The notes under the pieces were generated by a model, which was not told the origin of the DNA, did not search any database, and saw nothing but the letters and a program-made list of their open reading frames with translations. Below, piece after piece: positions 1-13,586 of a DNA stretch of 64,000 bases. How positions within the stretch are numbered: position 1 is the stretch's first letter; the number at the start of each line of letters is the position of its first letter. The position numbers and the translations under genes are program-made. Origin of the DNA: Auanema rhodensis (taxonomy: Eukaryota; Nematoda; Chromadorea; Rhabditida; Rhabditidae); contig OZ059897.1 of assembly GCA_964057225.1 (NCBI GenBank), forward strand, positions 10,478,001 through 10,542,000, written 5' to 3'.

Positions 1-245
1 TAACTTTGTTAAGTTGTTGTAATATCGGCCCAAGTAATATAGTGGTTAGTACTCCACGTTGTGGCCGTGGCGACACAGATTCGATTCCTGTTTTGGGCAT
101 TTTTTGTTTTGAAATTTAAAAGCTATAAAATTATTGCTTGCTTGTCATGTTAAATTTCTTTAATTTGAATACTTATTTAAGTTCTAACAATTTTTGATTT
201 AATCACGTTCAATTAACTGTATTGTTTTCAAAAATGAAGACAAAA

Positions 246-298
246 TTCAATTTCTGTTCATTGAATTAGAATTTTCATGTTGTCACACAGAAATTGAA
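246..298. repeat. 12-bp inverted repeat in the spacer (one example of many)
   Basis: TTCAATTTCTGT (246-257) is the exact reverse complement of ACAGAAATTGAA (287-298), with 29 nt between. The pair recurs at the same place in most units; units with TCTGGTC lose the innermost pair. It lies about 60 nt before the next tRNA. It could form a hairpin or cruciform, but no role is shown. Confidence 0.6.
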
Positions 299-1963
299 GA
301 ATCTTAGTTCAATTCAGTAACAATGAACACACTAACTTTGTTAAGTTGTTGTAATATCGGCCCAAGTAGTATACTGGTTAGTACTCCACGTTGTGGCCGT
401 GGCGACACAGATTCGATTCCTGTCTTGGGCATTTTTTGTTTTGAAATTAAAATGCTATAAACATATTGCTTGCTTGTCATGTTAGATTTCTTTAATTCAA
501 ATACATATTTAAGTTCTAACAATTTTTGATTTAATCACGTTCAATCAACTGTATTGTTTTCAAAAATAAAGACAAAATTCAATTTCTGATCATTGAATTA
601 GAATTTTCATGTTGTCACACAGAAATTGAAGAATCTTAGTTCAATTCAGTAACAACGAACACACTAACTTTGTTAAGTTGTTGTAATATCGGCCCAAGTA
701 ATATAGTGGTTAGTACTCCACGTTGTGGCCGTGGCGACACAGATTCGATTCCTGTTTTGGGCATTTTTTGTTTTGAAATTTAAATGCTATAAAATAATTG
801 CTTGCTTGTCATGTTAGATTTCTTTAATTTGAATACTTATTCAAGTTATAACAATTTTTGATTTAATCACGTTCAATTAATTGTATTGTTTTCAAAAATA
901 AAGACAAAATTCAATTTCTGTTCATTGAATTAGAATTTTCATGTTGTCACACAGAAATTGAAGAATCTTAGTTCAATTCAGTAACAATGAACACACTAAC
1001 TTTGTTAAGTTGTTGTAATATCGGCCCAAGTAATATAGTGGTTAGTACTCCACGTTGTGGCCGTGGCGACACAGATTCGATTCCTGTCTTGGACATTTTT
1101 TGTTTTGAAATTAAAATGCTATAAACATATTGCTTGCTTGTCATGTTAGATTTCTTTAATTCAAATACATATTTAAGTTCTAACAATTTTTGATTTAATC
1201 ACGTTCAATTAACTGTATTGTTCTCAAAAATAAAGACATCTTTCAATTTCTGTTCATTGAATTAGAATTTTCATGTTGTCACACAGAAATTGAAGATTCT
1301 TAGTTCAATTCAGTAACAATGAACACACTAACTTTGTTAAGTTGTTGTAATATCGGCCCAAGTAATATAGTGGTTAGTACTCCACGTTGTGGCCGTGGCG
1401 ACACAGATTCGATTCCTGTCTTGGACATTTTTTGTTTTGAAATTAAAATGCTATAAACATATTGCTTGCTTGTCATGTTAGATTTCTTTAATTCAAATAC
1501 ATATTTAAGTTCTAACAATTTTTGATTTAATCACGTTCAATTAACTGTATTGTTTTCAAAAATAAAGACATCTTTCAATTTCTGTTCATTGAATTAGAAT
1601 TTTCATGTTGTCACACAGAAATTGAAGATTCTTAGTTCAATTCAGTAACAATGAACACACTAACTTTGTTAAGTTGTTGTGATATCGGCCCAAGTAATAT
1701 AGTGGTTAGTACTCCACGTTGTGGCCGTGGCGACACAGATTCGATTCCTTTCTTGGGCATTTTTTGTTTTGAAATTTAAATGCTATAAAATAATTGCTTG
1801 CTTGTCATGTTAGATTTCTTTAATTTGAATACTTATTCAAGTTATAACAATTTTTGATTTAATCACGTTCAATTAACTGTATTGTTTTCAAAAATAAAGA
1901 CAAAATTCAATTTCTGTTCATTGAATTAGAATTTTCATGTTGTCACACAGAAATTGAAGAATC

Positions 1964-4900
1964 TTAGTTCAATTCAGTAACAACGAACACACTAACTTTG
2001 TTAAGTTGTTGTAATATCGGCCCAAGTAATATAGTGGTTAGTACTCCACGTTGTGGCCGTGGCGACACAGATTCGATTCCTGTCTTGGACATTTTTTGTT
2101 TTGAAATTAAAATGCTATAAACATATTGCTTGCTTGTCATGTTAGATTTCTTTAATTCAAATACATATTTAAGTTCTAACAATTTTTGATTTAATCACGT
2201 TCAATTAACTGTATTGTTTTCAAAAATAAAGACATCTTTCAATTTCTGTTCATTGAATTAGAATTTTCATGTTGTCACACAGAAATTGAAGATTCTTAGT
2301 TCAATTCAGTAACAATGAACACACTAACTTTGTTAAGTTGTTGTGATATCGGCCCAAGTAATATAGTGGTTAGTACTCCACGTTGTGGCCGTGGCGACAC
2401 AGATTCGATTCCTTTCTTGGGCATTTTTTGTTTTGAAATTAAAATGCTACAAAATTATTGCTTGCTTGTCGTGTTAAATTTCTTTAATTTGAATACTTAT
2501 TTAAGTTATAACAATTTTCGATTTAATCACGTTCAATCAACTGTATTGTTTTCAAAAATAAAGACAAAATTCAATTTCTGTTCATTGAATTAGAATTTTC
2601 ATGTTGTCACACAGAAATTGAAGAATCTTAGTTCAATTCAGTAACAATGAACACACAAACTTTGTTAAGTTGTTGTAATATCGGCCCAAGTAATACAGTG
2701 GTTAGTACTCCACGTTGTGGCCGTGGCGACACAGATTCGATTCCTGTTTTGGGTATTTTTTGTTTTGAAATTTAAATGCTATAAAATAATTGCTTGCTTG
2801 TCATGTTAGATTTCTTTAATTTGAATACTTATTCAAGTTATAACAATTTTTGATTTAATCACGTTCAATTAACTGTATTGTTTTCAAAAATAAAGACAAA
2901 ATTCAATTTCTGTTCATTGAATTAGAATTTTCATGTTGTCACACAGAAATTGAAGAATCTTAGTTCAATTCAGTAACAATGAACACACTAACTTTGTTAA
3001 GTTGTTGTAATATCGGCCCAAGTAATATAGTGGTTAGTACTCCACGTTGTGGCCGTGGCGACACAGATTCGATTCCTGTCTTGGACATTTTTTGTTTTGA
3101 AATTAAAATGCTATAAACATATTGCTTGCTTGTCATGTTAGATTTCTTTAATTCAAATACATATTTAAGTTCTAACAATTTTTGATTTAATCACGTTCAA
3201 TTAACTGTATTGTTCTCAAAAATAAAGACATCTTTCAATTTCTGTTCATTGAATTAGAATTTTCATGTTGTCACACAGAAATTGAAGATTCTTAGTTCAA
3301 TTCAGTAACAATGAACACACTAACTTTGTTAAGTTGTTGTGATATCGGCCCAAGTAATATAGTGGTTAGTACTCCACGTTGTGGCCGTGGCGACACAGAT
3401 TCGATTCCTTTCTTGGGCATTTTTTGTTTTGAAATTAAAATGCTACAAAATTATTACTTGCTTGTCGTGTTAAATTTCTTTAATTTGAATACTTATTTAA
3501 GTTATAACAATTTTCGATTTAATCACGTTCAATCAACTGTATTGTTTTCAAAAATAAAGACAAAATTCAATTTCTGTTCATTGAATTAGAATTTTCATGT
3601 TGTCACACAGAAATTGAAGAATCTTAGTTCAATTCAGTAACAATGAACACACTAACTTTGTTAAGTTGTTGTAATATCGGCCCAAGTAATATAGTGGTTA
3701 GTACTCCACGTTGTGGCCGTGGCGACACAGATTCGATTCCTGTCTTGGACATTTTTTGTTTTGAAATTAAAATGCTATAAACATATTGCTTGCTTGTCAT
3801 GTTAGATTTCTTTAATTCAAATACATATTTAAGTTCTAACAATTTTTGATTTAATCACGTTCAATTAACTGTATTGTTTTCAAAAATAAAGACATCTTTC
3901 AATTTCTGTTCATTGAATTAGAATTTTCATGTTGTCACACAGAAATTGAAGATTCTTAGTTCAATTCAGTAACAATGAACACACTAACTTTGTTAAGTTG
4001 TTGTGATATCGGCCCAAGTAATATAGTGGTTAGTACTCCACGTTGTGGCCGTGGCGACACAGATTCGATTCCTTTCTTGGGCATTTTTTGTTTTGAAATT
4101 TAAATGCTATAAAATAATTGCTTGCTTGTCATGTTAGATTTCTTTAATTTGAATACTTATTCAAGTTATAACAATTTTTGATTTAATCACGTTCAATTAA
4201 CTGTATTGTTTTCAAAAATAAAGACAAAATTCAATTTCTGTTCATTGAATTAGAATTTTCATGTTGTCACACAGAAATTGAAGAATCTTAGTTCAATTCA
4301 GTAACAACGAACACACTAACTTTGTTAAGTTGTTGTAATATCGGCCCAAGTAATATAGTGGTTAGTACTCCACGTTGTGGCCGTGGCGACACAGATTCGA
4401 TTCCTGTTTTGGGCATTTTTTGTTTTGAAATTTAAAAGCTATAAAATTATTGCTTGCTTGTCATGTTAAATTTCTTTAATTTGAATACTTATTTAAGTTC
4501 TAACAATTTTTGATTTAATCACGTTCAATTAACTGTATTGTTTTCAAAAATGAAGACAAAATTCAATTTCTGTTCATTGAATTAGAATTTTCATGTTGTC
4601 ACACAGAAATTGAAGAATCTTAGTTCAATTCAGTAACAATGAACACACTAACTTTGTTAAGTTGTTGTAATATCGGCCCAAGTAGTATACTGGTTAGTAC
4701 TCCACGTTGTGGCCGTGGCGACACAGATTCGATTCCTGTCTTGGGCATTTTTTGTTTTGAAATTAAAATGCTATAAACATATTGCTTGCTTGTCATGTTA
4801 GATTTCTTTAATTCAAATACATATTTAAGTTCTAACAATTTTTGATTTAATCACGTTCAATCAACTGTATTGTTTTCAAAAATAAAGACAAAATTCAATT

Positions 4901-7900
4901 TCTGATCATTGAATTAGAATTTTCATGTTGTCACACAGAAATTGAAGAATCTTAGTTCAATTCAGTAACAACGAACACACTAACTTTGTTAAGTTGTTGT
5001 AATATCGGCCCAAGTAATATAGTGGTTAGTACTCCACGTTGTGGCCGTGGCGACACAGATTCGATTCCTGTTTTGGGCATTTTTTGTTTTGAAATTTAAA
5101 TGCTATAAAATAATTGCTTGCTTGTCATGTTAGATTTCTTTAATTTGAATACTTATTCAAGTTATAACAATTTTTGATTTAATCACGTTCAATTAATTGT
5201 ATTGTTTTCAAAAATAAAGACAAAATTCAATTTCTGTTCATTGAATTAGAATTTTCATGTTGTCACACAGAAATTGAAGAATCTTAGTTCAATTCAGTAA
5301 CAATGAACACACTAACTTTGTTAAGTTGTTGTAATATCGGCCCAAGTAATATAGTGGTTAGTACTCCACGTTGTGGCCGTGGCGACACAGATTCGATTCC
5401 TGTCTTGGACATTTTTTGTTTTGAAATTAAAATGCTATAAACATATTGCTTGCTTGTCATGTTAGATTTCTTTAATTCAAATACATATTTAAGTTCTAAC
5501 AATTTTTGATTTAATCACGTTCAATTAACTGTATTGTTCTCAAAAATAAAGACATCTTTCAATTTCTGTTCATTGAATTAGAATTTTCATGTTGTCACAC
5601 AGAAATTGAAGATTCTTAGTTCAATTCAGTAACAATGAACACACTAACTTTGTTAAGTTGTTGTGATATCGGCCCAAGTAATATAGTGGTTAGTACTCCA
5701 CGTTGTGGCCGTGGCGACACAGATTCGATTCCTTTCTTGGGCATTTTTTGTTTTGAAATTAAAATGCTACAAAATTATTGCTTGCTTGTCGTGTTAAATT
5801 TCTTTAATTTGAATACTTATTTAAGTTATAACAATTTTCGATTTAATCACGTTCAATCAACTGTATTGTTTTCAAAAATAAAGACAAAATTCAATTTCTG
5901 TTCATTGAATTAGAATTTTCATGTTGTCACATAGAAATTGAAGAATCTTAGTTCAATTCAGTAACAATGAACACACTAACTTTGTTAAGTTGTTGTAATA
6001 TCGGCCCAAGTAATATAGTGGTTAGTACTCCACGTTGTGGCCGTGGCGACACAGATTCGATTCCTGTCTTGGACATTTTTTGTTTTGAAATTAAAATGCT
6101 ATAAACATATTGCTTGCTTGTCATGTTAGATTTCTTTAATTCAAATACATATTTAAGTTCTAACAATTTTTGATTTAATCACGTTCAATTAACTGTATTG
6201 TTTTCAAAAATAAAGACATCTTTCAATTTCTGTTCATTGAATTAGAATTTTCATGTTGTCACACAGAAATTGAAGATTCTTAGTTCAATTCAGTAACAAT
6301 GAACACACTAACTTTGTTAAGTTGTTGTGATATCGGCCCAAGTAATATAGTGGTTAGTACTCCACGTTGTGGCCGTGGCGACACAGATTCGATTCCTTTC
6401 TTGGGCATTTTTTGTTTTGAAATTTAAATGCTATAAAATAATTGCTTGCTTGTCATGTTAGATTTCTTTAATTTGAATACTTATTCAAGTTATAACAATT
6501 TTTGATTTAATCACGTTCAATTAACTGTATTGTTTTCAAAAATAAAGACAAAATTCAATTTCTGTTCATTGAATTAGAATTTTCATGTTGTCACACAGAA
6601 ATTGAAGAATCTTAGTTCAATTCAGTAACAACGAACACACTAACTTTGTTAAGTTGTTGTAATATCGGCCCAAGTAATATAGTGGTTAGTACTCCACGTT
6701 GTGGCCGTGGCGACACAGATTCGATTCCTGTCTTGGACATTTTTTGTTTTGAAATTAAAATGCTATAAACATATTGCTTGCTTGTCATGTTAGATTTCTT
6801 TAATTCAAATACATATTTAAGTTCTAACAATTTTTGATTTAATCACGTTCAATTAACTGTATTGTTTTCAAAAATAAAGACATCTTTCAATTTCTGTTCA
6901 TTGAATTAGAATTTTCATGTTGTCACACAGAAATTGAAGATTCTTAGTTCAATTCAGTAACAATGAACACACTAACTTTGTTAAGTTGTTGTGATATCGG
7001 CCCAAGTAATATAGTGGTTAGTACTCCACGTTGTGGCCGTGGCGACACAGATTCGATTCCTTTCTTGGGCATTTTTTGTTTTGAAATTAAAATGCTACAA
7101 AATTATTGCTTGCTTGTCGTGTTAAATTTCTTTAATTTGAATACTTATTTAAGTTATAACAATTTTCGATTTAATCACGTTCAATCAACTGTATTGTTTT
7201 CAAAAATAAAGACAAAATTCAATTTCTGTTCATTGAATTAGAATTTTCATGTTGTCACACAGAAATTGAAGAATCTTAGTTCAATTCAGTAACAATGAAC
7301 ACACAAACTTTGTTAAGTTGTTGTAATATCGGCCCAAGTAATATAGTGGTTAGTACTCCACGTTGTGGCCGTGGCGACACAGATTCGATTCCTGTTTTGG
7401 GTATTTTTTGTTTTGAAATTTAAATGCTATAAAATAATTGCTTGCTTGTCATGTTAGATTTCTTTAATTTGAATACTTATTCAAGTTATAACAATTTTTG
7501 ATTTAATCACGTTCAATTAACTGTATTGTTTTCAAAAATAAAGACAAAATTCAATTTCTGTTCATTGAATTAGAATTTTCATGTTGTCACACAGAAATTG
7601 AAGAATCTTAGTTCAATTCAGTAACAATGAACACACTAACTTTGTTAAGTTGTTGTAATATCGGCCCAAGTAATATAGTGGTTAGTACTCCACGTTGTGG
7701 CCGTGGCGACACAGATTCGATTCCTGTCTTGGACATTTTTTGTTTTGAAATTAAAATGCTATAAACATATTGCTTGCTTGTCATGTTAGATTTCTTTAAT
7801 TCAAATACATATTTAAGTTCTAACAATTTTTGATTTAATCACGTTCAATTAACTGTATTGTTTTCAAAAATAAAGACATCTTTCAATTTCTGTTCATTGA

Positions 7901-8935
7901 ATTAGAATTTTCATGTTGTCACACAGAAATTGAAGATTCTTAGTTCAATTCAGTAACAATGAACACACTAACTTTGTTAAGTTGTTGTGATATCGGCCCA
8001 AGTAATATAGTGGTTAGTACTCCACGTTGTGGCCGTGGCGACACAGATTCGATTCCTTTCTTGGGCATTTTTTGTTTTGAAATTAAAATGCTACAAAATT
8101 ATTACTTGCTTGTCGTGTTAAATTTCTTTAATTTGAATACTTATTTAAGTTATAACAATTTTCGATTTAATCACGTTCAATCAACTGTATTGTTTTCAAA
8201 AATAAAGACAAAATTCAATTTCTGTTCATTGAATTAGAATTTTCATGTTGTCACACAGAAATTGAAGAATCTTAGTTCAATTCAGTAACAATGAACACAC
8301 TAACTTTGTTAAGTTGTTGTAATATCGGCCCAAGTAATATAGTGGTTAGTACTCCACGTTGTGGCCGTGGCGACACAGATTCGATTCCTGTCTTGGACAT
8401 TTTTTGTTTTGAAATTAAAATGCTATAAACATATTGCTTGCTTGTCATGTTAGATTTCTTTAATTCAAATACATATTTAAGTTCTAACAATTTTTGATTT
8501 AATCACGTTCAATTAACTGTATTGTTTTCAAAAATAAAGACATCTTTCAATTTCTGTTCATTGAATTAGAATTTTCATGTTGTCACACAGAAATTGAAGA
8601 TTCTTAGTTCAATTCAGTAACAATGAACACACTAACTTTGTTAAGTTGTTGTGATATCGGCCCAAGTAATATAGTGGTTAGTACTCCACGTTGTGGCCGT
8701 GGCGACACAGATTCGATTCCTTTCTTGGGCATTTTTTGTTTTGAAATTTAAATGCTATAAAATAATTGCTTGCTTGTCATGTTAGATTTCTTTAATTTGA
8801 ATACTTATTCAAGTTATAACAATTTTTGATTTAATCACGTTCAATTAACTGTATTGTTTTCAAAAATAAAGACAAAATTCAATTTCTGTTCATTGAATTA
8901 GAATTTTCATGTTGTCACACAGAAATTGAAAAATC
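1964..8935 (+). repeat. 13/14-unit higher-order duplication
   Basis: Units at the start of the window (28, 360, 692, 1024) recur 4316 bp later (13 units) with private marks: AAATGAAGAC and TTTAAAAGCT in the first unit, AGTATACTGG in the second. From 1964 the match continues at 4648 bp (14 units): 1964-4300 against 6612-8950, including the TAACAACGAAC unit and the AAATTATTACTTG unit (3348 and 7996). The change of offset marks one inserted unit. Confidence 0.8.
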
Positions 8936-11900
8936 TTAGTTCAATTCAGTAACAACGAACACACTAACTTTGTTAAGTTGTTGTAATATCGGCCCAAGTA
9001 ATATAGTGGTTAGTACTCCACGTTGTGGCCGTGGCGACACAGATTCGATTCCTGTCTTGGACATTTTTTGTTTTGAAATTAAAATGCTATAAACATATTG
9101 CTTGCTTGTCATGTTAGATTTCTTTAATTCAAATACATATTTAAGTTCTAACAATTTTTGATTTAATCACGTTCAATTAACTGTATTGTTTTCAAAAATA
9201 AAGACATCTTTCAATTTCTGTTCATTGAATTAGAATTTTCATGTTGTCACACAGAAATTGAAGATTCTTAGTTCAATTCAGTAACAATGAACACACTAAC
9301 TTTGTTAAGTTGTTGTGATATCGGCCCAAGTAATATAGTGGTTAGTACTCCACGTTGTGGCCGTGGCGACACAGATTCGATTCCTTTCTTGGGCATTTTT
9401 TGTTTTGAAATTAAAATGCTACAAAATTATTGCTTGCTTGTCGTGTTAAATTTCTTTAATTTGAATACTTATTTAAGTTATAACAATTTTCGATTTAATC
9501 ACGTTCAATCAACTGTATTGTTTTCAAAAATAAAGACAAAATTCAATTTCTGTTCATTGAATTAGAATTTTCATGTTGTCACACAGAAATTGAAGAATCT
9601 TAGTTCAATTCAGTAACAATGAACACACAAACTTTGTTAAGTTGTTGTAATATCGGCCCAAGTAATATAGTGGTTAGTATTCCACGTTGTGGCCGTGGCG
9701 ACACAGATTCGATTCCTGTTTTGGGTATTTTTTGTTTTGAAATTTAAATGCTATAAAATTATTGCTTGCTTGTCATGTTAGATTTCTTTAATTTGAATAC
9801 TTATTCAAGTTATAACAATTTTCGATTTAATCACGTTCAATCAACTGTATTGTTTTCAAAAATAAAGACAAAATTCAATTTCTGTTCATTGAATTAGAAT
9901 TTTCATGTTGTCACACAGAAATTGAAGAATCTTAGTTCATTTCAGTAACAATGAACACACTAACTTTGTTAAGTTGTTGTGATATCGGCCCAAGTAATAT
10001 AGTGGTTAGTACTCCACGTTGTGGCCGTGGCGACACAGATTCGATTCCTTTCTTGGGCATTTTTTGTTTTGAAATTAAAATGCTACAAAATTATTGCTTG
10101 CTTGTCGTGTTAAATTTCTTTAATTTGAATACTTATTTAAGTTATAACAATTTTCGATTTAATCACGTTCAATCAACTGTATTGTTTTCAAAAATAAAGA
10201 CAAAATTCAATTTCTGTTCATTGAATTAGAATTTTCATGTTGTCACACAGAAATTGAAGAATCTTAGTTCAATTCAGTAACAATGAACACACAAACTTTG
10301 TTAAGTTGTTGTAATATCGGCCCAAGTAATATAGTGGTTAGTACTCCACGTTGTGGCCGTGGCGACACAGATTCGATTCCTGTTTTGGGTATTTTTTGTT
10401 TTGAAATTTAAATGCTATAAAATTATTGCTTGCTTGTCATGTTAGATTTCTTTAATTTGAATACTTATTCAAGTTATAACAATTTTCGATTTAATCACGT
10501 TCAATCAACTGTATTGTTTTCAAAAATAAAGACAAAATTCAATTTCTGTTCATTGAATGAGAATTTTCATGTTGTCACACAGAAATTGAAGAATCTTAGT
10601 TCAATTCAGTAACAATGAACACACTAACTTTGTTAAGTTGTTGTAATATCGGCCCAAGTATTATAGTGGTTAGTACTCCACGTTGTGGCCGTGGCGACAC
10701 AGATTCGATTCCTGTCTTGGACATTTTTTGTTTTGAAATTAAAATGCTATAAACATATTGCTTGCTTGTCATGTTAGATTTCTTTAATTCAAATACATAT
10801 TTAAGTTCTAACAATTTTTGATTTAATCACGTTCAATTAACTGTATTGTTTTCAAAAATAAAGACAAAATTCAATTTCTGTTCATTGAATTAGAATTTTC
10901 ATGTTGTCACACAGAAATTGAAGAATCTTAGTTCAATTCAGTAACAATGAACACACAAACTTTGTTAAGTTGTTGTAATATCGGCCCAAGTAATATAGTG
11001 GTTAGTACTCCACGTTGTGGCCGTGGCGACACAGATTCGATTCCTGTCTTGGACATTTTTTGTTTTGAAATTTAAATGCTATAAACATATTGCTTGCTTG
11101 TCATGTTAGATTTCTTTAATTCAAATACATATTTAAGTTCTAACAATTTTTGATTTAATCACGTTCAATTAACTGTATTGTTTTCAAAAATAAAGACATC
11201 TTTCAATTTCTGTTCATTGAATTAGAATTTTCATGTTGTCACACAGAAATTGAAGATTCTTAGTTCAATTCAGTAACAATGAACACACTAACTTTGTTAA
11301 GTTGTTGTGATATCGGCCCAAGTAATATAGTGGTTAGTACTCCACGTTGTGGCCGTGGCGACACAGATTCGATTCCTTTCTTGGGCATTTTTTGTTTTGA
11401 AATTTAAATGCTATAAAATAATTGCTTGCTTGTCATGTTAGATTTCTTTAATTTGAATACTTATTCAAGTTATAACAATTTTTGATTTAATCACGTTCAA
11501 TTAACTGTATTGTTTTCAAAAATAAAGACAAAATTCAATTTCTGTTCATTGAATTAGAATTTTCATGTTGTCACACAGAAATTGAAAAATCTTAGTTCAA
11601 TTCAGTAACAACGAACACACTAACTTTGTTAAGTTGTTGTAATATCGGCCCAAGTAATATAGTGGTTAGTACTCCACGTTGTGGCCGTGGCGACACAGAT
11701 TCGATTCCTGTCTTGGACATTTTTTGTTTTGAAATTAAAATGCTATAAACATATTGCTTGCTTGTCATGTTAGATTTCTTTAATTCAAATACATATTTAA
11801 GTTCTAACAATTTTTGATTTAATCACGTTCAATTAACTGTATTGTTTTCAAAAATAAAGACATCTTTCAATTTCTGTTCATTGAATTAGAATTTTCATGT

Positions 11901-13586
11901 TGTCACACAGAAATTGAAGATTCTTAGTTCAATTCAGTAACAATGAACACACTAACTTTGTTAAGTTGTTGTGATATCGGCCCAAGTAATATAGTGGTTA
12001 GTACTCCACGTTGTGGCCGTGGCGACACAGATTCGATTCCTTTCTTGGGCATTTTTTGTTTTGAAATTAAAATGCTACAAAATTATTGCTTGCTTGTCGT
12101 GTTAAATTTCTTTAATTTGAATACTTATTTAAGTTATAACAATTTTCGATTTAATCACGTTCAATCAACTGTATTGTTTTCAAAAATAAAGACAAAATTC
12201 AATTTCTGTTCATTGAATTAGAATTTTCATGTTGTCACACAGAAATTGAAGAATCTTAGTTCAATTCAGTAACAATGAACACACAAACTTTGTTAAGTTG
12301 TTGTAATATCGGCCCAAGTAATATAGTGGTTAGTATTCCACGTTGTGGCCGTGGCGACACAGATTCGATTCCTGTTTTGGGTATTTTTTGTTTTGAAATT
12401 TAAATGCTATAAAATTATTGCTTGCTTGTCATGTTAGATTTCTTTAATTTGAATACTTATTCAAGTTATAACAATTTTCGATTTAATCACGTTCAATCAA
12501 CTGTATTGTTTTCAAAAATAAAGACAAAATTCAATTTCTGTTCATTGAATTAGAATTTTCATGTTGTCACACAGAAATTGAAGAATCTTAGTTCATTTCA
12601 GTAACAATGAACACACTAACTTTGTTAAGTTGTTGTGATATCGGCCCAAGTAATATAGTGGTTAGTACTCCACGTTGTGGCCGTGGCGACACAGATTCGA
12701 TTCCTTTCTTGGGCATTTTTTGTTTTGAAATTAAAATGCTACAAAATTATTGCTTGCTTGTCGTGTTAAATTTCTTTAATTTGAATACTTATTTAAGTTA
12801 TAACAATTTTCGATTTAATCACGTTCAATCAACTGTATTGTTTTCAAAAATAAAGACAAAATTCAATTTCTGTTCATTGAATTAGAATTTTCATGTTGTC
12901 ACACAGAAATTGAAGAATCTTAGTTCAATTCAGTAACAATGAACACACAAACTTTGTTAAGTTGTTGTAATATCGGCCCAAGTAATATAGTGGTTAGTAC
13001 TCCACGTTGTGGCCGTGGCGACACAGATTCGATTCCTGTTTTGGGTATTTTTTGTTTTGAAATTTAAATGCTATAAAATTATTGCTTGCTTGTCATGTTA
13101 GATTTCTTTAATTTGAATACTTATTCAAGTTATAACAATTTTCGATTTAATCACGTTCAATCAACTGTATTGTTTTCAAAAATAAAGACAAAATTCAATT
13201 TCTGTTCATTGAATGAGAATTTTCATGTTGTCACACAGAAATTGAAGAATCTTAGTTCAATTCAGTAACAATGAACACACTAACTTTGTTAAGTTGTTGT
13301 AATATCGGCCCAAGTATTATAGTGGTTAGTACTCCACGTTGTGGCCGTGGCGACACAGATTCGATTCCTGTCTTGGACATTTTTTGTTTTGAAATTAAAA
13401 TGCTATAAACATATTGCTTGCTTGTCATGTTAGATTTCTTTAATTCAAATACATATTTAAGTTCTAACAATTTTTGATTTAATCACGTTCAATTAACTGT
13501 ATTGTTTTCAAAAATAAAGACAAAATTCAATTTCTGTTCATTGAATTAGAATTTTCATGTTGTCACACAGAAATTGAAGAATCTTA
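8632..13586 (+). repeat. Seven-unit segment duplicated at 8 units' distance
   Basis: About 8632-10930 matches 11288-13586 at 2656 bp. Shared private variants include TTGAAAAATC before 8936 and 11592, TTAGTATTCCACG (9656 and 12312), GAATGAGAATT (about 10556 and 13212) and TATTATAG in the A box (10652 and 13308). Confidence 0.8.

Noticed and set aside
304-522. Recurring 72-codon open frames on the - strand
   Set aside because: They run antisense through the tRNA, terminator and spacer, recur with the unit, and owe their length to the repeat. The tRNA explains the conserved part.
2315-2593. Recurring 92-codon open frames on the + strand
   Set aside because: They read through the tRNA and T6 terminator into spacer and open or close with single spacer changes (for example ACAATGAAC against ACAACGAAC). 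Nothing suggests selection on the protein.
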